In this document: positions 50,252-58,970 of the stretch, piece by piece
Layout of the letters: every line of letters starts with the position of its first letter
Position numbering within the stretch: the stretch's first letter is position 1
Origin: Pseudomonas sp. BCA17
GTDB taxonomy: Bacteria; Pseudomonadota; Gammaproteobacteria; Pseudomonadales; Pseudomonadaceae
Direction: 5' to 3'
DNA: 64,000 bases
NCBI RefSeq assembly: GCF_004519405.1
Contig: NZ_SGWI01000005.1
Location: forward strand, 372,001 to 436,000
Notes under the pieces: generated by a model
What the model was told of the DNA's origin: nothing
Database searches by the model: none
Seen by the model: the letters and a program-made list of their open reading frames with translations, nothing else
Made by a program: the position numbers and the translations under genes

Positions 50252-51571
50252 TCAGTTCTGGCCCCGTTCATTGGCAAACGCGCTGACCGCCTGCACCGCC
50301 TCGCCGGTGCCTTCGCGAATCTGCAGGATTACCGTGCCGGCCTGGTTGGCCAGCTCCACGCCCTGAGCGGCACGGTCACGGGTCGTGTCCATGCTCTCGA
50401 TGGCTTGACGGGTTTCTTCCTGGATCATGGCAATCATGCTGGAGATCTCCGTCGTTGAGCCGCTGGTGCGTGCCGCCAGTTGCCGCACTTCATCGGCCAC
50501 CACGGCAAAACCACGGCCTTGCTCACCGGCGCGTGCAGCTTCGATGGCGGCGTTGAGGGCCAGCAGGTTGGTTTGGTCGGCAATACCGCGAATGGTGTTG
50601 ACGATGGCGGTGATCTGCTGCGAACGCTCACCGAGCTTGGCGATCAGTTGCGAAGAGGCGTCAATGTTCACGGCAATTTCACGCATGCCCGTGGCGGTTT
50701 TCTGAATCACTTCAGCGCCTTTTTCCGCCATGTCCTGTGTGTTCAGGGACAGGTGATAGGCCTGTGCAGCGCTTTGCGCATCGGCGGCATGTTGTAGCAC
50801 TCGGGCGGTTACGTCCGAGGCGAACTTGACCACTTTGCACAGGCGTCCGCTTGCGTCGTACACCGGGTTGTAGTTGGCTTCAAGCCATAAGGTCTGGCCG
50901 TGTTTATCGATGCGCTCGAACTGGCCGTTGAAGAGTTCGCCCTGGTTCAGACGTTTCCAGAATTCGGCGTACGCCGAGCTGTTGACCAACTCCGGTTTGC
51001 AGAACAGCCGGTGATGCTTGCCCTGGATCTGCGCCAGGGTGTAGCCCATGCGCTGCAGGAAGTTTGCATTGGCGGTGATGATGGTGCCGTCGAGGTTGAA
51101 CTCGATCATCGCCATGGCGCGGTCGATGGCTTCCAGCTTGGCATTGGCTTCGCTCTCGGCCTGCAGGCGCGGCGTGACGTCCATGGCGTACTTCACCACT
51201 TTGATCACGGTGCCGGCTTCATCGCGTACCGGGTTATAGCTGGCCTCCAGCCACACCGATTGCCCATCGCCCGCCACCCGCTCAAAAGTGCCGGATTGGA
51301 ACTGGCCGTTGCGCAGTTGCGTCCATAGCTGGTTGTACTCGGCACTGCGGGCGAACGTCGCGGTGCAAAACATCCGGTGGGGCTGGCCCAGGATCTGCTC
51401 CGCGCGGTAGTTCATGGTTTTGAGGAAGTTGTCGTTGGCCCGCAGCACCCGGCCTTGCAGGTCGAATTCGATCACTGCCATGGAGCGCTCGATGGCGTCA
51501 AGCAGGCTGGCTTGCTGGGCATTGGTGTGTTGCAGGGCAGTGATGGTTTTTTTATGGGCGTTGAATAGCAT
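50252..51571 (-). CDS. soluble double-PAS methyl-accepting chemotaxis protein, BdlA-like
   Basis: A 439-residue cytosolic chemoreceptor with two PAS domains, at about residues 15-110 (AVIEFDLQGRVLRANDNFLKTM) and 135-235 (AMIEFNLDGTIITANANFLQRM), and an MCP signalling domain (265-439) with the hairpin tip IADQTNLLALNAAIEAARAGEQGRGF near 350. It has no membrane segment and no HAMP, like P. aeruginosa BdlA, which triggers biofilm dispersal. PAS domains in this family may sense redox through heme or FAD. The ATG at 51571 fits homologues, although an ATG at 51610 is possible. A GGDEF gene lies next upstream. Confidence 0.82.
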   Translation of the reverse strand: MLFNAHKKTITALQHTNAQQASLLDAIERSMAVIEFDLQGRVLRANDNFLKTMNYRAEQILGQPHRMFCTATFARSAEYNQLWTQLRNGQFQSGTFERVAGDGQSVWLEASYNPVRDEAGTVIKVVKYAMDVTPRLQAESEANAKLEAIDRAMAMIEFNLDGTIITANANFLQRMGYTLAQIQGKHHRLFCKPELVNSSAYAEFWKRLNQGELFNGQFERIDKHGQTLWLEANYNPVYDASGRLCKVVKFASDVTARVLQHAADAQSAAQAYHLSLNTQDMAEKGAEVIQKTATGMREIAVNIDASSQLIAKLGERSQQITAIVNTIRGIADQTNLLALNAAIEAARAGEQGRGFAVVADEVRQLAARTSGSTTEISSMIAMIQEETRQAIESMDTTRDRAAQGVELANQAGTVILQIREGTGEAVQAVSAFANERGQN

Positions 51572-51834
51572 GTTGGGGGGCTCGGGCAAGCATGCGTATG
51601 AGGTATCCATGTATATGCGCCTGACCCCGTAGGGCGCGGAGCCTCACGGTTGACGTGCTCATTGCCAGCTTCCTTGTGCTGACAGAGGGGGTGGAACAAC
51701 GGATTCAGAGTCGTCGGCCTGCCGAGAAGTTCGCCAGGAAGCGGGACCATTATTGGGGTAGCCGACCAATGGAGGCATTATGCTATTGCGTCGGGGCTGC
51801 GCCAGAAGATTCAGACGAAATGTTGTAGGACGAC

Positions 51835-52893
51835 TTAGGCGGAATGAGCGACCGCGTAATGGCTGAGCCTGACCCGGTTGCGCCCGGTGTCCTTGGCCGC
51901 GTACAGCGCGCGGTCAGCGGCATTGAGCCACATGGCGGCATCGCTGAAGACGGGCTGGAAGTCCGCCAAGCCGATGCTCAGGCTCACGCGTAATTCGGGA
52001 ATCTGCGGGTTGCGATAGTTACTGAAGATTTCGCGCATGCGCTCCATCACGAGCGCTGCTTCCTGCAAGGGCATTTGGGGAAGGATCACGCAGAATTCAT
52101 CGCCGCCGTAACGTCCCGCCAAGTCGTTTTCCCGCAGGTGTTGGCGTAACAGCTGACTCAGTTGGCGCAACACTGTGTCACCGACGATGTGCCCGTGGGT
52201 GTCGTTGATTTGCTTGAAGTGATCGATATCGATCAATGCGATGGTGGCTTGGCCTTTTTGCTGCTGGCACTTATGGAACTTGAGGTTCAGCAAGTCTTTC
52301 CACGAGCCATGATTGAGCAGGCCGGTCAGGCTGTCGATTCGGCTCAGGGCGCTGAGGGTGCGTTTATGCTCCGACAGTTTGATCGCCAACTGGTAACAGA
52401 CCATACCGATGGCCATCGGGTAGAGGGTCAGCATAGGCAGGCAGGTATAGACCTGGAGGGGGCCGACGTGTGGGTTGAACTTGATCCCGAACAACCACCA
52501 CGCCACGCCAACGCCACCTGCCTGCGCCACCAGACCGCGCAGGAACAGGCGCTTACCGCCTGCTGCGACGTTGTTCATGGTCATCATCGACAGGATGGTC
52601 ACCGCTGACAGCGGCGTGAATTGGCTGGCAGCGGCCCAGAAGCCGCCGAGCAGCGAATCATAGAGCAGGTTGCGTTGTTCGGCTTGATAGGGGAAGGGAG
52701 AGCGGGTTGAAAGCAGGTACGCCACATGCGGCCAGGCATAGCCGTTGAACAGCAGCAAAGCCCAGACCCAGCCGGGCATCGATAAAGGGTACAACGCACC
52801 GATTACGCTGATGCAGCCGATACCCAGGCCGATGATCCTTGGCTTGTAGATACGCCTGGCAAATGAAAGCCCTTTGCCTCGTCTGTTTTCCAT
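51835..52893 (-). CDS. diguanylate cyclase with MASE2 membrane sensor
   Basis: A 352-residue protein with an N-terminal MASE2-type membrane region (about residues 20-165, five hydrophobic segments, beginning IYKPRIIGLGIGCISVIGALY), as in AdrA/DgcC, and a GGDEF domain at about 185-345. The active-site motif is RYGGDEFCVILP near 268, intact. The allosteric RxxD is not obvious just before it (LAGRYGG). It makes c-di-GMP from two GTP. It lies directly upstream of the BdlA-like gene, which suggests joint control of biofilm dispersal and motility. Confidence 0.87.
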   Translation of the reverse strand: MENRRGKGLSFARRIYKPRIIGLGIGCISVIGALYPLSMPGWVWALLLFNGYAWPHVAYLLSTRSPFPYQAEQRNLLYDSLLGGFWAAASQFTPLSAVTILSMMTMNNVAAGGKRLFLRGLVAQAGGVGVAWWLFGIKFNPHVGPLQVYTCLPMLTLYPMAIGMVCYQLAIKLSEHKRTLSALSRIDSLTGLLNHGSWKDLLNLKFHKCQQQKGQATIALIDIDHFKQINDTHGHIVGDTVLRQLSQLLRQHLRENDLAGRYGGDEFCVILPQMPLQEAALVMERMREIFSNYRNPQIPELRVSLSIGLADFQPVFSDAAMWLNAADRALYAAKDTGRNRVRLSHYAVAHSA

Positions 52894-52947
52894 AATGTTT
52901 TGGGTCAGCTCTTTATTGCAGAGGCGGCAGCCAGTGTCAGCGGGTAA

Positions 52948-52962
52948 AACCGTTAATCGGTT
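52948..52962. promoter_or_regulatory. AACCG/CGGTT inverted repeat upstream of the diguanylate cyclase
   Basis: AACCG-TTAAT-CGGTT lies 55 bases upstream of the cyclase start in otherwise plain DNA. It could be an operator; no regulator can be named. Confidence 0.35.
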
Positions 52963-53092
52963 AAGAAGTGTAAATATTGTCAGTTATTCGCGGGGGAATA
53001 ATCAGTGTCCTTCCAAGCCATTTGTGCCGGTGTGCGGGTGAATACGCCAAAAGCGACCAAGAGTGTCGTTCTCGCAACAGGTTCAGTGCAGG

Positions 53093-53710
53093 TCAGGGGG
53101 AAGGGATTTCGTAACCCGCCAGGAACAAGTCGATTGCAGAGTCGATAACATCGGCCTGGGCCGCGGCGTCGAGGGTCGGTTGGCCGAGGGTGATCTGTGG
53201 CCAGAACGCAAAGGCCTTGAGCAGACTCTGGATCTGATGGGCCGCAAAAGCCGGGTCGCTGCAGGACAGGCGGCCATCGTCCCGGGCTGCGCGCACCCAC
53301 TGGGTAAAGCCTTCTTCACGCTGGCTCAGACGGTTGACCATATCCTGCGCACGTTCCGGCGAATGGATGGTGGCGGCAATGGCGACACGGGCCAGGTCGA
53401 GGAAGTTGGCGTCCGACATCATTTTCATCTTCGCTTCCAGCAGCCCGCGCAATTGGTCGCGCAGGGGACGATCGCCGGTGTAGACCACATCCAGTTGGGC
53501 CGCGGTGCTGGCCCAGAGTTGGTGGAGGATCTCTGCGAACAACTCTTCCTTACTGGGGAAATGGTTGTACACCGTGCGCTTGGAAACGCCGGCGGTGGCG
53601 GCGATCTTGTCCATGCTGGTGACCTCGAACCCATTTGCCCGGAACTCGGCGATGGCAGCCGCAATGATGGCTTCGCGTTTGCGGTCGGTAAGGCGTTGGG
53701 GGGCAGTCAT
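53093..53710 (-). CDS. TetR family transcriptional repressor
   Basis: A 205-residue TetR regulator. The HTH is in the first 50 residues (TDRKREAIIAAAIAEFRANGF to SMDKIAATAGVSKRTVYNHFPSKEELF), with the rest an all-helical ligand domain. The ATG at 53710 is preferred; an ATG three codons earlier is possible. It is divergent from the metallo-hydrolase gene, and the 157-base gap contains a perfect 18-base palindrome typical for a TetR operator, so it should repress itself and the hydrolase. Confidence 0.87.
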   Translation of the reverse strand: MTAPQRLTDRKREAIIAAAIAEFRANGFEVTSMDKIAATAGVSKRTVYNHFPSKEELFAEILHQLWASTAAQLDVVYTGDRPLRDQLRGLLEAKMKMMSDANFLDLARVAIAATIHSPERAQDMVNRLSQREEGFTQWVRAARDDGRLSCSDPAFAAHQIQSLLKAFAFWPQITLGQPTLDAAAQADVIDSAIDLFLAGYEIPSP

Positions 53711-53783
53711 GGATAGCATTCGGCTCTGAGGGAAAATTACACCCGGTAGTTTACTTGCTCTCGGTTTTGTTGCAATCTAGAAA

Positions 53784-53801
53784 CTACACTGTGCAGTGTA
53801 G
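53784..53801. promoter_or_regulatory. TetR operator palindrome
   Basis: CTACACTG-TG-CAGTGTAG is perfectly symmetrical outside the central TG. A further half-site CAGTGTA lies at 53830-53836. Both are in the shared promoter between tetR and the metallo-hydrolase gene, the normal place for operator and autorepression. Confidence 0.82.
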
Positions 53802-53867
53802 CTTGTGAGTGCGTTGTCATTTGTTAGCGCAGTGTAATTTTGAGCCGACCCCAGGAGTCACTCTGCA

Positions 53868-54926
53868 ATGGCCACGATTTCAACCCGCCTCGACCCCGCG
53901 CCCACCGCGCTCAAGCCTGCCGAGCAGGACCAGGGACACTTCAGCAACGATGCTCCGGTTCAGCACGGTGGCTTTGGCAAAACGTTGCGTATCTTCTGGA
54001 ACATGCTGTTCAACAAACCGCGCAGCACGCGCCCGGTGGGCGCGATCCCGGTGCAGCCGTTGACCCGCGAGCAATTGCTGGCAGCCCCAGACCACAGTGT
54101 GTTCCGCCTGGGACACTCCACCGTGCTACTGAAAATGCGCGGTAAGTTCTGGATGACCGACCCGGTGTTTGCCGAGCGCGCCTCACCGTTCAGTTGGGCC
54201 GGCCCCAAGCGTTTCCACCAGCCTCCTATCCGTCTCGAAGAGCTGCCACCGTTGGAGGCGGTGATTCTTTCCCACAATCATTACGACCACCTTGACCGCA
54301 AGGCAGTCGTTCAACTGGCCGACAAAACGCGATACTTCCTCGCGCCATTGGGCGTGGGTGACACCCTGATCAAGTGGGGCGTCGACGCCAGCAAAGTACG
54401 TCAGCTGGACTGGTGGCAGGGCACTGAGGTGGACGGCATCCGTTTTGTCGCCACGCCTGCGCAACATTTTTCCGGGCGCGGCCTGTTCGATGCCAACCAG
54501 ACGCTGTGGTGTTCGTGGGTGATGATCGATGGCGCGCGGCGGATCTTTTTCAGCGGCGACACCGGCTATTTCGATGGCTTCAAACGTATCGGCGAGCAGT
54601 ACGGCCCTTTCGACCTGACGCTGATGGAAACAGGTGCCTACAACGTCGATTGGCCCCACGTGCACATGCAGCCGGAGCAAACCCTGCAAGCGCATATCGA
54701 CCTCAAGGGCCGCTGGTTGCTTCCCATCCACAATGGCACCTTTGACCTGGCATTCCATGCCTGGCACGAGCCGTTCGACCGCATCATGGCTCTTGCCTGG
54801 GAGCGTAATGTGTCGATCACCACGCCGGCGATGGGGCAGGTGTTCAACCTGAACCAGCCAGAGCGGGGGCATGCGTGGTGGTTGGAAGTGGAAACCCAAG
54901 GCGCGCAAGCGCCGCTTGCGAGCTGA
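53868..54926 (+). CDS. MBL-fold metallo-hydrolase
   Basis: A 352-residue zinc hydrolase of the metallo-beta-lactamase fold, like YtnP/UlaG and N-acyl-phosphatidylethanolamine phospholipase-type proteins. The metal motif HxHxDH is in ILSHNHYDHLD near residue 145; later ligands are in FVATPAQHFSGRG near 205, FSGDTGYFDGF near 230 and LLPIHNGTFDLA near 295. No signal peptide is seen, though the sequence before residue 80 is variable. It is divergent from its presumed TetR repressor, so it probably degrades an effector-related or lipid-like substrate. The substrate is unknown. Confidence 0.83.
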   Translation: MATISTRLDPAPTALKPAEQDQGHFSNDAPVQHGGFGKTLRIFWNMLFNKPRSTRPVGAIPVQPLTREQLLAAPDHSVFRLGHSTVLLKMRGKFWMTDPVFAERASPFSWAGPKRFHQPPIRLEELPPLEAVILSHNHYDHLDRKAVVQLADKTRYFLAPLGVGDTLIKWGVDASKVRQLDWWQGTEVDGIRFVATPAQHFSGRGLFDANQTLWCSWVMIDGARRIFFSGDTGYFDGFKRIGEQYGPFDLTLMETGAYNVDWPHVHMQPEQTLQAHIDLKGRWLLPIHNGTFDLAFHAWHEPFDRIMALAWERNVSITTPAMGQVFNLNQPERGHAWWLEVETQGAQAPLAS

Positions 54927-55001
54927 ATACCGAGGTAATGGAAAAAGGAGTTTTCAGCGTGTTTCAGCGCTGCGACAGCGGCAGGAAGAGGGTGCGATGA
55001 T

Positions 55002-55024
55002 CCCCGAAACATAATGGTTCGGGG
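55002..55024. terminator. hairpin after the metallo-hydrolase
   Basis: CCCCGAA (55002-55008) pairs with TTCGGGG (55018-55024) around a nine-base loop. No T-tract follows; it is a probable transcript end or a leader hairpin for the next gene. Confidence 0.5.
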
Positions 55025-55155
55025 TAATTCTGATGGAAGACAAGTGTAGGAAAATTTGGCAGCAGGCTCTGCCTTGTCGGCCGGGTCAGCTGTCGCCAGC
55101 TCTCGCAGAGCCCTGTGCAGCGCCCCCGGCATCGTTCAGCCCTCTTGCCGACAGT

Positions 55156-55809
55156 ATGAGCCCACGCCATATTGCTTTCGATGTCAGCCCCCACCCTGAT
55201 GCACTCCCTCAAGTCGGTCTGCTTATCCCCGGGTACAACGTGCCGGGCTTTTCCATCAAGCCCGCGCGCGATCCTTCGTTATCACTGATCGCCCTGGGTG
55301 GCGTCGAGCCCGAGAGGCCAGTGATGGTGGCGGTGCCCTTGGTGCAGAACAACAGCTCACTCAGCACCGCCCAGCCACTGGCAGGGCAGCGTGTCGGCTT
55401 CGCCCAGCACTATGTCCGTGGTGGCGATCACGAACCGGTTGAACACAGTGCCGCCTTCTTGTGTGCGCTGCACGTCCTGCGCAAGGCCGGTGTGTATTTG
55501 GTGCCGGTGCCTGCACAACACATGGATGACACGCCGCGACGTTCCTTGCACACCCGCAATGAAATCGACGACCACGTATTGGAGTATCGCCTTGATGCCC
55601 TGGTGTCTGATGGCCGCAGCGCAGCCTTTCATGGCGCGTGCTGGAGTGGCTATCCGCGCCTGGCAGCGCCGCTCGAAGATGGCGGCCGTCTGTACTTCTA
55701 CGGCTCGCGCTGGTCGCGGGATTCGTTGAAGGCATTGGTACGGGGCTACAAAAATAACGTCGCTTGCCTTACGGCGCGCAGGGGGGAAACTGGCTCTGGC
55801 GTCGAGTAA
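55156..55809 (+). CDS. amidase-like C-terminal domain, stand-alone
   Basis: A 217-residue protein whose later part matches the C-terminal part of the amidase encoded 115 bases downstream: LRKAGVYLVPVP aligns with LRKQGAILVPIN, and EYRLDALVSDGRSAAFHGACWSGYPRLAAPLE with EHNLDAIVSDFDSNSYFGVAAAGYPGITVPSG. It lacks the GGSSSGS serine motif and the catalytic Lys, so it cannot be an amidase alone. It may be a decayed duplicate or a binding partner. The start is uncertain: the ATG at 55156 has no ribosome site, and an ATG at 55033 is possible. Confidence 0.65.
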   Translation: MSPRHIAFDVSPHPDALPQVGLLIPGYNVPGFSIKPARDPSLSLIALGGVEPERPVMVAVPLVQNNSSLSTAQPLAGQRVGFAQHYVRGGDHEPVEHSAAFLCALHVLRKAGVYLVPVPAQHMDDTPRRSLHTRNEIDDHVLEYRLDALVSDGRSAAFHGACWSGYPRLAAPLEDGGRLYFYGSRWSRDSLKALVRGYKNNVACLTARRGETGSGVE

Positions 55810-55923
55810 TCCCACAGTTTGAACGGGCGGGGTCTCGCAGTTGGAAGGGAGAGATGTTTTTAGACTGGCGTACGGATCAACGTTGATTCGTTGTTATTTC
55901 TTACCCTTCCCTGGAGGTGATTC

Positions 55924-57432
55924 ATGTTTGGAATTGGTCATGGTCTGAATGTGTTTGTTAATCACGCCGCACCGTTTATAGCCGCGCAAAAGTCGAATAC
56001 AGATTCTAACCCCGTTCCGCCCGGAACGGAGTACGCCACAGTTCACCAACTGGGTGAGCAAATGAACCGGCCTGGAGCATTCACGTCCGTAGACCTGGTC
56101 AATTACCTGCAAGCGCGTATCCGCACGTTGGACCCCGCGTTGAATTCGGTGATTGAGCTGAACCCCAAGGCCCTGGAAGCGGCGCGCGAGCTGGATCGCG
56201 AGCGCGCCAGCGGCAAAGTGCGGGGCCCGCTGCATGGCATTCCCATCTTGGTCAAGGACATCGTGGAAGTCGAAGGTATGCAAACCAGTGCAGGAGCATT
56301 GGGCCTTGTCGGGGCTCCCGTCAGCAAGAATGCGCCTGTCATCCAGCGCCTGATCGACCAGGGGGCGATAGTTCTGGGGACCACCAACTTGACGGAGATG
56401 GCTGGTTTTCGGGGCGGTCCCGATGGTTATAGCCGCCGAGGTGGGCAAACCCGCAACCCTCATGATCCGAACGCGGATGTCGGTGGTTCCAGCTCCGGCT
56501 CGGCTGCGGCGGTTGCGGCAGGGCTGGCGCCTTTGGCAGTCGGTACCGAGACCAATGGGTCGATCATCGTGCCGGCGGCGCTCAATGGTGTGGTCGGCCT
56601 CAAGCCCAGTGTTGGTTTATTGGATCGCGATGGGATCATTCCCGCCAGCCGGCGCCAGGACACTCCCGGCCCGATGGCCCGTTCGGTATGGGATGCCGCG
56701 CTGATGCTCAACGCCATGGCGGGCAGCCCTACCGGAGCGGAGGCTGTCGATTACACCAGACAGCTCGTGCCAGGCGCCTTGGCAGGCAAGCGTATCGGTT
56801 ATCCCACGACGTTTTCCGATGACGGTGTAACCCTGCCGGTCGTTAACAGCAAGCAGTTCAACGAGACATTGGAGGTACTGCGCAAACAAGGTGCCATTCT
56901 GGTTCCGATCAACATGCGCCTGGCAGATGCTTCACGCTACGACGAACTGCTGCTCTGCGATGTGAAGCAGGCGCTGAACGGCTATTTGGCCAAGCGTGAG
57001 GGATTGCCGGTCAAATCAGTGAAGGAACTGATCACATTCAATGAAGCGCTTGATGGGACGCAGACCGATCACCAGCCCGTCCTCAAAGAGATCGACGCAT
57101 CCACCCTCACGCCGGAGCAAAGTCAGGCGCCATGGGATGAGCTTCTGCGGGATTTTCGCAACACGGTTGACGCCCCTATCAAGGAGCACAATCTGGATGC
57201 CATCGTGTCGGATTTCGACAGCAACAGTTACTTTGGCGTTGCAGCCGCCGGTTACCCAGGGATTACGGTTCCCTCGGGAGCGACCGAGGACGGCCTGCCC
57301 GCCAGTGCCTACTTCTTTGGTACTGCTGGCTCCGAAGCTCAACTGCTGGGCGTGGCGTATGGCTTTGAACAGGGTGCCCAGGCCGCCATCCGGCCGACGC
57401 TTTCAACCCCTCATGCACTTGCCAATCCGTAG
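55924..57432 (+). CDS. amidase, AS (amidase signature) family
   Basis: A 502-residue amidase of the Asn/Glu-tRNA amidotransferase A superfamily. Catalytic residues: Lys in LHGIPILVKDIVEVEG near 118, Ser-Ser in VGGSSSGSAAAVAAG near 190, with GTETNGSIIVPAALNGVVGLKPS following. Members hydrolyse amides of aryl, peptide or amino-acid substrates in the cytosol; the physiological amide here is unknown. GGAGG precedes the ATG at 55924. A stand-alone C-terminal amidase-like domain is encoded just upstream. Ends 64 bases before the convergent XRE-type gene. Confidence 0.88.
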   Translation: MFGIGHGLNVFVNHAAPFIAAQKSNTDSNPVPPGTEYATVHQLGEQMNRPGAFTSVDLVNYLQARIRTLDPALNSVIELNPKALEAARELDRERASGKVRGPLHGIPILVKDIVEVEGMQTSAGALGLVGAPVSKNAPVIQRLIDQGAIVLGTTNLTEMAGFRGGPDGYSRRGGQTRNPHDPNADVGGSSSGSAAAVAAGLAPLAVGTETNGSIIVPAALNGVVGLKPSVGLLDRDGIIPASRRQDTPGPMARSVWDAALMLNAMAGSPTGAEAVDYTRQLVPGALAGKRIGYPTTFSDDGVTLPVVNSKQFNETLEVLRKQGAILVPINMRLADASRYDELLLCDVKQALNGYLAKREGLPVKSVKELITFNEALDGTQTDHQPVLKEIDASTLTPEQSQAPWDELLRDFRNTVDAPIKEHNLDAIVSDFDSNSYFGVAAAGYPGITVPSGATEDGLPASAYFFGTAGSEAQLLGVAYGFEQGAQAAIRPTLSTPHALANP

Positions 57433-57495
57433 CGTTTTACGGGGCCACGGTGAGCAGGTTGAAAGTGCTCAACTGTCAGGCAGTCCGACTGAATG

Positions 57496-57876
57496 CTAGG
57501 CGCCATTCGGTTGAGGGGTTGAGGGGTCAATGGCTGCCGTTGTTGAACCCATTAATCGCGAGAGAAGGCGGGGAGTTGCAGGTTCTGAGGGGGTGCAATC
57601 GAACCGACGCACACTCATCCCCCAACCCGGCGCAAACCCCGGGAAGAACACCAACCCCTCTGCCTCCAGCCGAAACGCCAGTGCCAGGCGGGTGTCGTCA
57701 GCCACGTCGCCCTCGCTTTCAAACTGTTGAAGCGCCTGCACCGTCACCCCTGCCAGGCGGGCCAGTGCTTCCTGGCTCCAGCCCAGCATGGCGCGGGCCT
57801 GCACGCTGTGCTTGGCGGTGAATTGGTGCAGGACGATCTGCTGTTCTACGAAAGAGCTCATTGCCAGAGAGGACAT
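57496..57876 (-). CDS. XRE-type helix-turn-helix regulator under an SOS box
   Basis: A 126-residue DNA-binding protein with an XRE/Cro-type HTH at residues 26-55 (QARAMLGWSQEALARLAGVTVQALQQFE) and an unassigned C-terminal half (60-126). The ATG at 57876 has GGAG eight bases upstream. About 35 bases before it a perfect LexA box overlaps the likely -10 (TATAGT), so the gene should be induced by DNA damage. It lies downstream of the zinc-finger protein gene on the same strand, 92 bases apart, and convergent with the amidase gene. Its target is unknown. Confidence 0.8.
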   Translation of the reverse strand: MSSLAMSSFVEQQIVLHQFTAKHSVQARAMLGWSQEALARLAGVTVQALQQFESEGDVADDTRLALAFRLEAEGLVFFPGFAPGWGMSVRRFDCTPSEPATPRLLSRLMGSTTAAIDPSTPQPNGA

Positions 57877-57911
57877 GGGTTTTCTCCAGGTTCGACGGGG
57901 AAGGCAAACTA

Positions 57912-57931
57912 TACTGTGTTTTTGTACAGTT
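57912..57931 (-). promoter_or_regulatory. LexA (SOS) box
   Basis: TACTGTGTTTTTGTACAGTT keeps the CTGT-N8-ACAG core of the LexA operator with TA flanking at the left, 36 to 55 bases upstream of the XRE-type start codon. The -10 hexamer TATAGT overlaps its edge, so LexA binding would block the promoter. Confidence 0.75.
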
Positions 57932-57968
57932 GTTTTGACCGCTCATCAACTGGATGCTGGACGACCCA

Positions 57969-58916
57969 TTATTCCACCCCTGGTGCCTCCCGAATGATCA
58001 GGTGATCCAGGTTCTCGATATTCGCGCTGAAGACCCCGAACGTCTGTTCGGGGTTCTTCTTGCTGGGCACCTGTTTCAGCTGCGGCGTCACCCCATAGAA
58101 GAAGCAATACAACGCCCGCTCACTGTCCACTGCCGCCTTGATCTGCTCCAGGAAGGCTGTGCGCTTGCGGTAGTTCTCGATGAGTTTCTTGCTCAGGTAG
58201 ACGTTCACCGAGTAGGGCTTCTTGTCGAGCCACACTTTCTTTTCGAAATCGATGCGGAAGCTGCTGGTGTAGTCCTTGATGACCTTGATCTTGCCCCAAT
58301 AGATCAAGCCCTTGTTGTCTTGCAGGTATTCGATTTTCTTGAAAAACGTCCAGTAGGTCGCCGTGTGATCGCCGATCTTCAGCGGCATGCGCTTGAGCTT
58401 GTCCTTGTCGTCGATATTCGACACATAACATTCCACCGGGTGGGCAAATACGCTGGTTTTGTCCGGGGTGGTGTCGCTTGTGCCGGTGGGCGTGCTGGTC
58501 CGAGTCGAAGGAGCCTTCGTTGAGTCTTGTAGGACGTTTTCCTGAGTAACCACCAGCGGTTTTTTCCGTTCGTACTGACGCGGTGTCAGTACAAATTCCG
58601 ACGGGAAGTTTTCCTCTCTCTCGTCGTCATTTTCACCTGCCGCCGCCTTGTGGGTGCTGGCATAGCGGCAGCCATCGATATGCCGGGTACTGGTCTTGTT
58701 CTTGAAGTGCGGTGTGCGCAGATAGTTGACGTTTTTTGCGTTGAAGGTACTCAGCGCATTCGCCGCGTCGAATGCCCCACGGCATTCATCGTTGGGGCAC
58801 AGAAAGCTGTCCTTGTCCGAATCGAAGTCGGCGGTTTCGTCGAAGTTCAGCTCTCGTACATCGTAGATCGACAGTTTGTCATCGAGACTCAGGCTGTAGG
58901 CCGTGTCGAATTTCAT
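57969..58916 (-). CDS. unknown protein with N-terminal zinc-finger-like motif (CoiA-like pattern)
   Basis: A 315-residue protein that I do not recognise. Residues 40-83 contain C40-x4-C45, P-H70-F and H79-x3-C83, resembling the N-terminal zinc region of CoiA-type competence/nuclease proteins. Residues 125-160 are a Ser/Thr/Pro/Asp-rich flexible linker. Residues 165-260 are Lys/Tyr-rich and possibly nucleic-acid-binding (GLIYWGKIKVIKDYTSSFRI), and a conserved-looking C terminus follows. No catalytic motif is plain. The ATG at 58916 is used; an in-frame TTG at 58967 is weaker. It precedes the SOS-box regulator gene on the same strand. Confidence 0.6.
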   Translation of the reverse strand: MKFDTAYSLSLDDKLSIYDVRELNFDETADFDSDKDSFLCPNDECRGAFDAANALSTFNAKNVNYLRTPHFKNKTSTRHIDGCRYASTHKAAAGENDDEREENFPSEFVLTPRQYERKKPLVVTQENVLQDSTKAPSTRTSTPTGTSDTTPDKTSVFAHPVECYVSNIDDKDKLKRMPLKIGDHTATYWTFFKKIEYLQDNKGLIYWGKIKVIKDYTSSFRIDFEKKVWLDKKPYSVNVYLSKKLIENYRKRTAFLEQIKAAVDSERALYCFFYGVTPQLKQVPSKKNPEQTFGVFSANIENLDHLIIREAPGVE

Positions 58917-58970
58917 GGGGCTCGGGTCCGTGAGATATTTCGCTATTAATAGCGGGATCTTGTGCAAATA

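Noticed and set aside
57496..58916. Possible prophage remnant, given an SOS box, HTH protein and unknown protein
   Set aside because: No integrase, capsid, lysis or attachment-site features are visible within several kilobases, and the flanking genes are ordinary chromosomal types.
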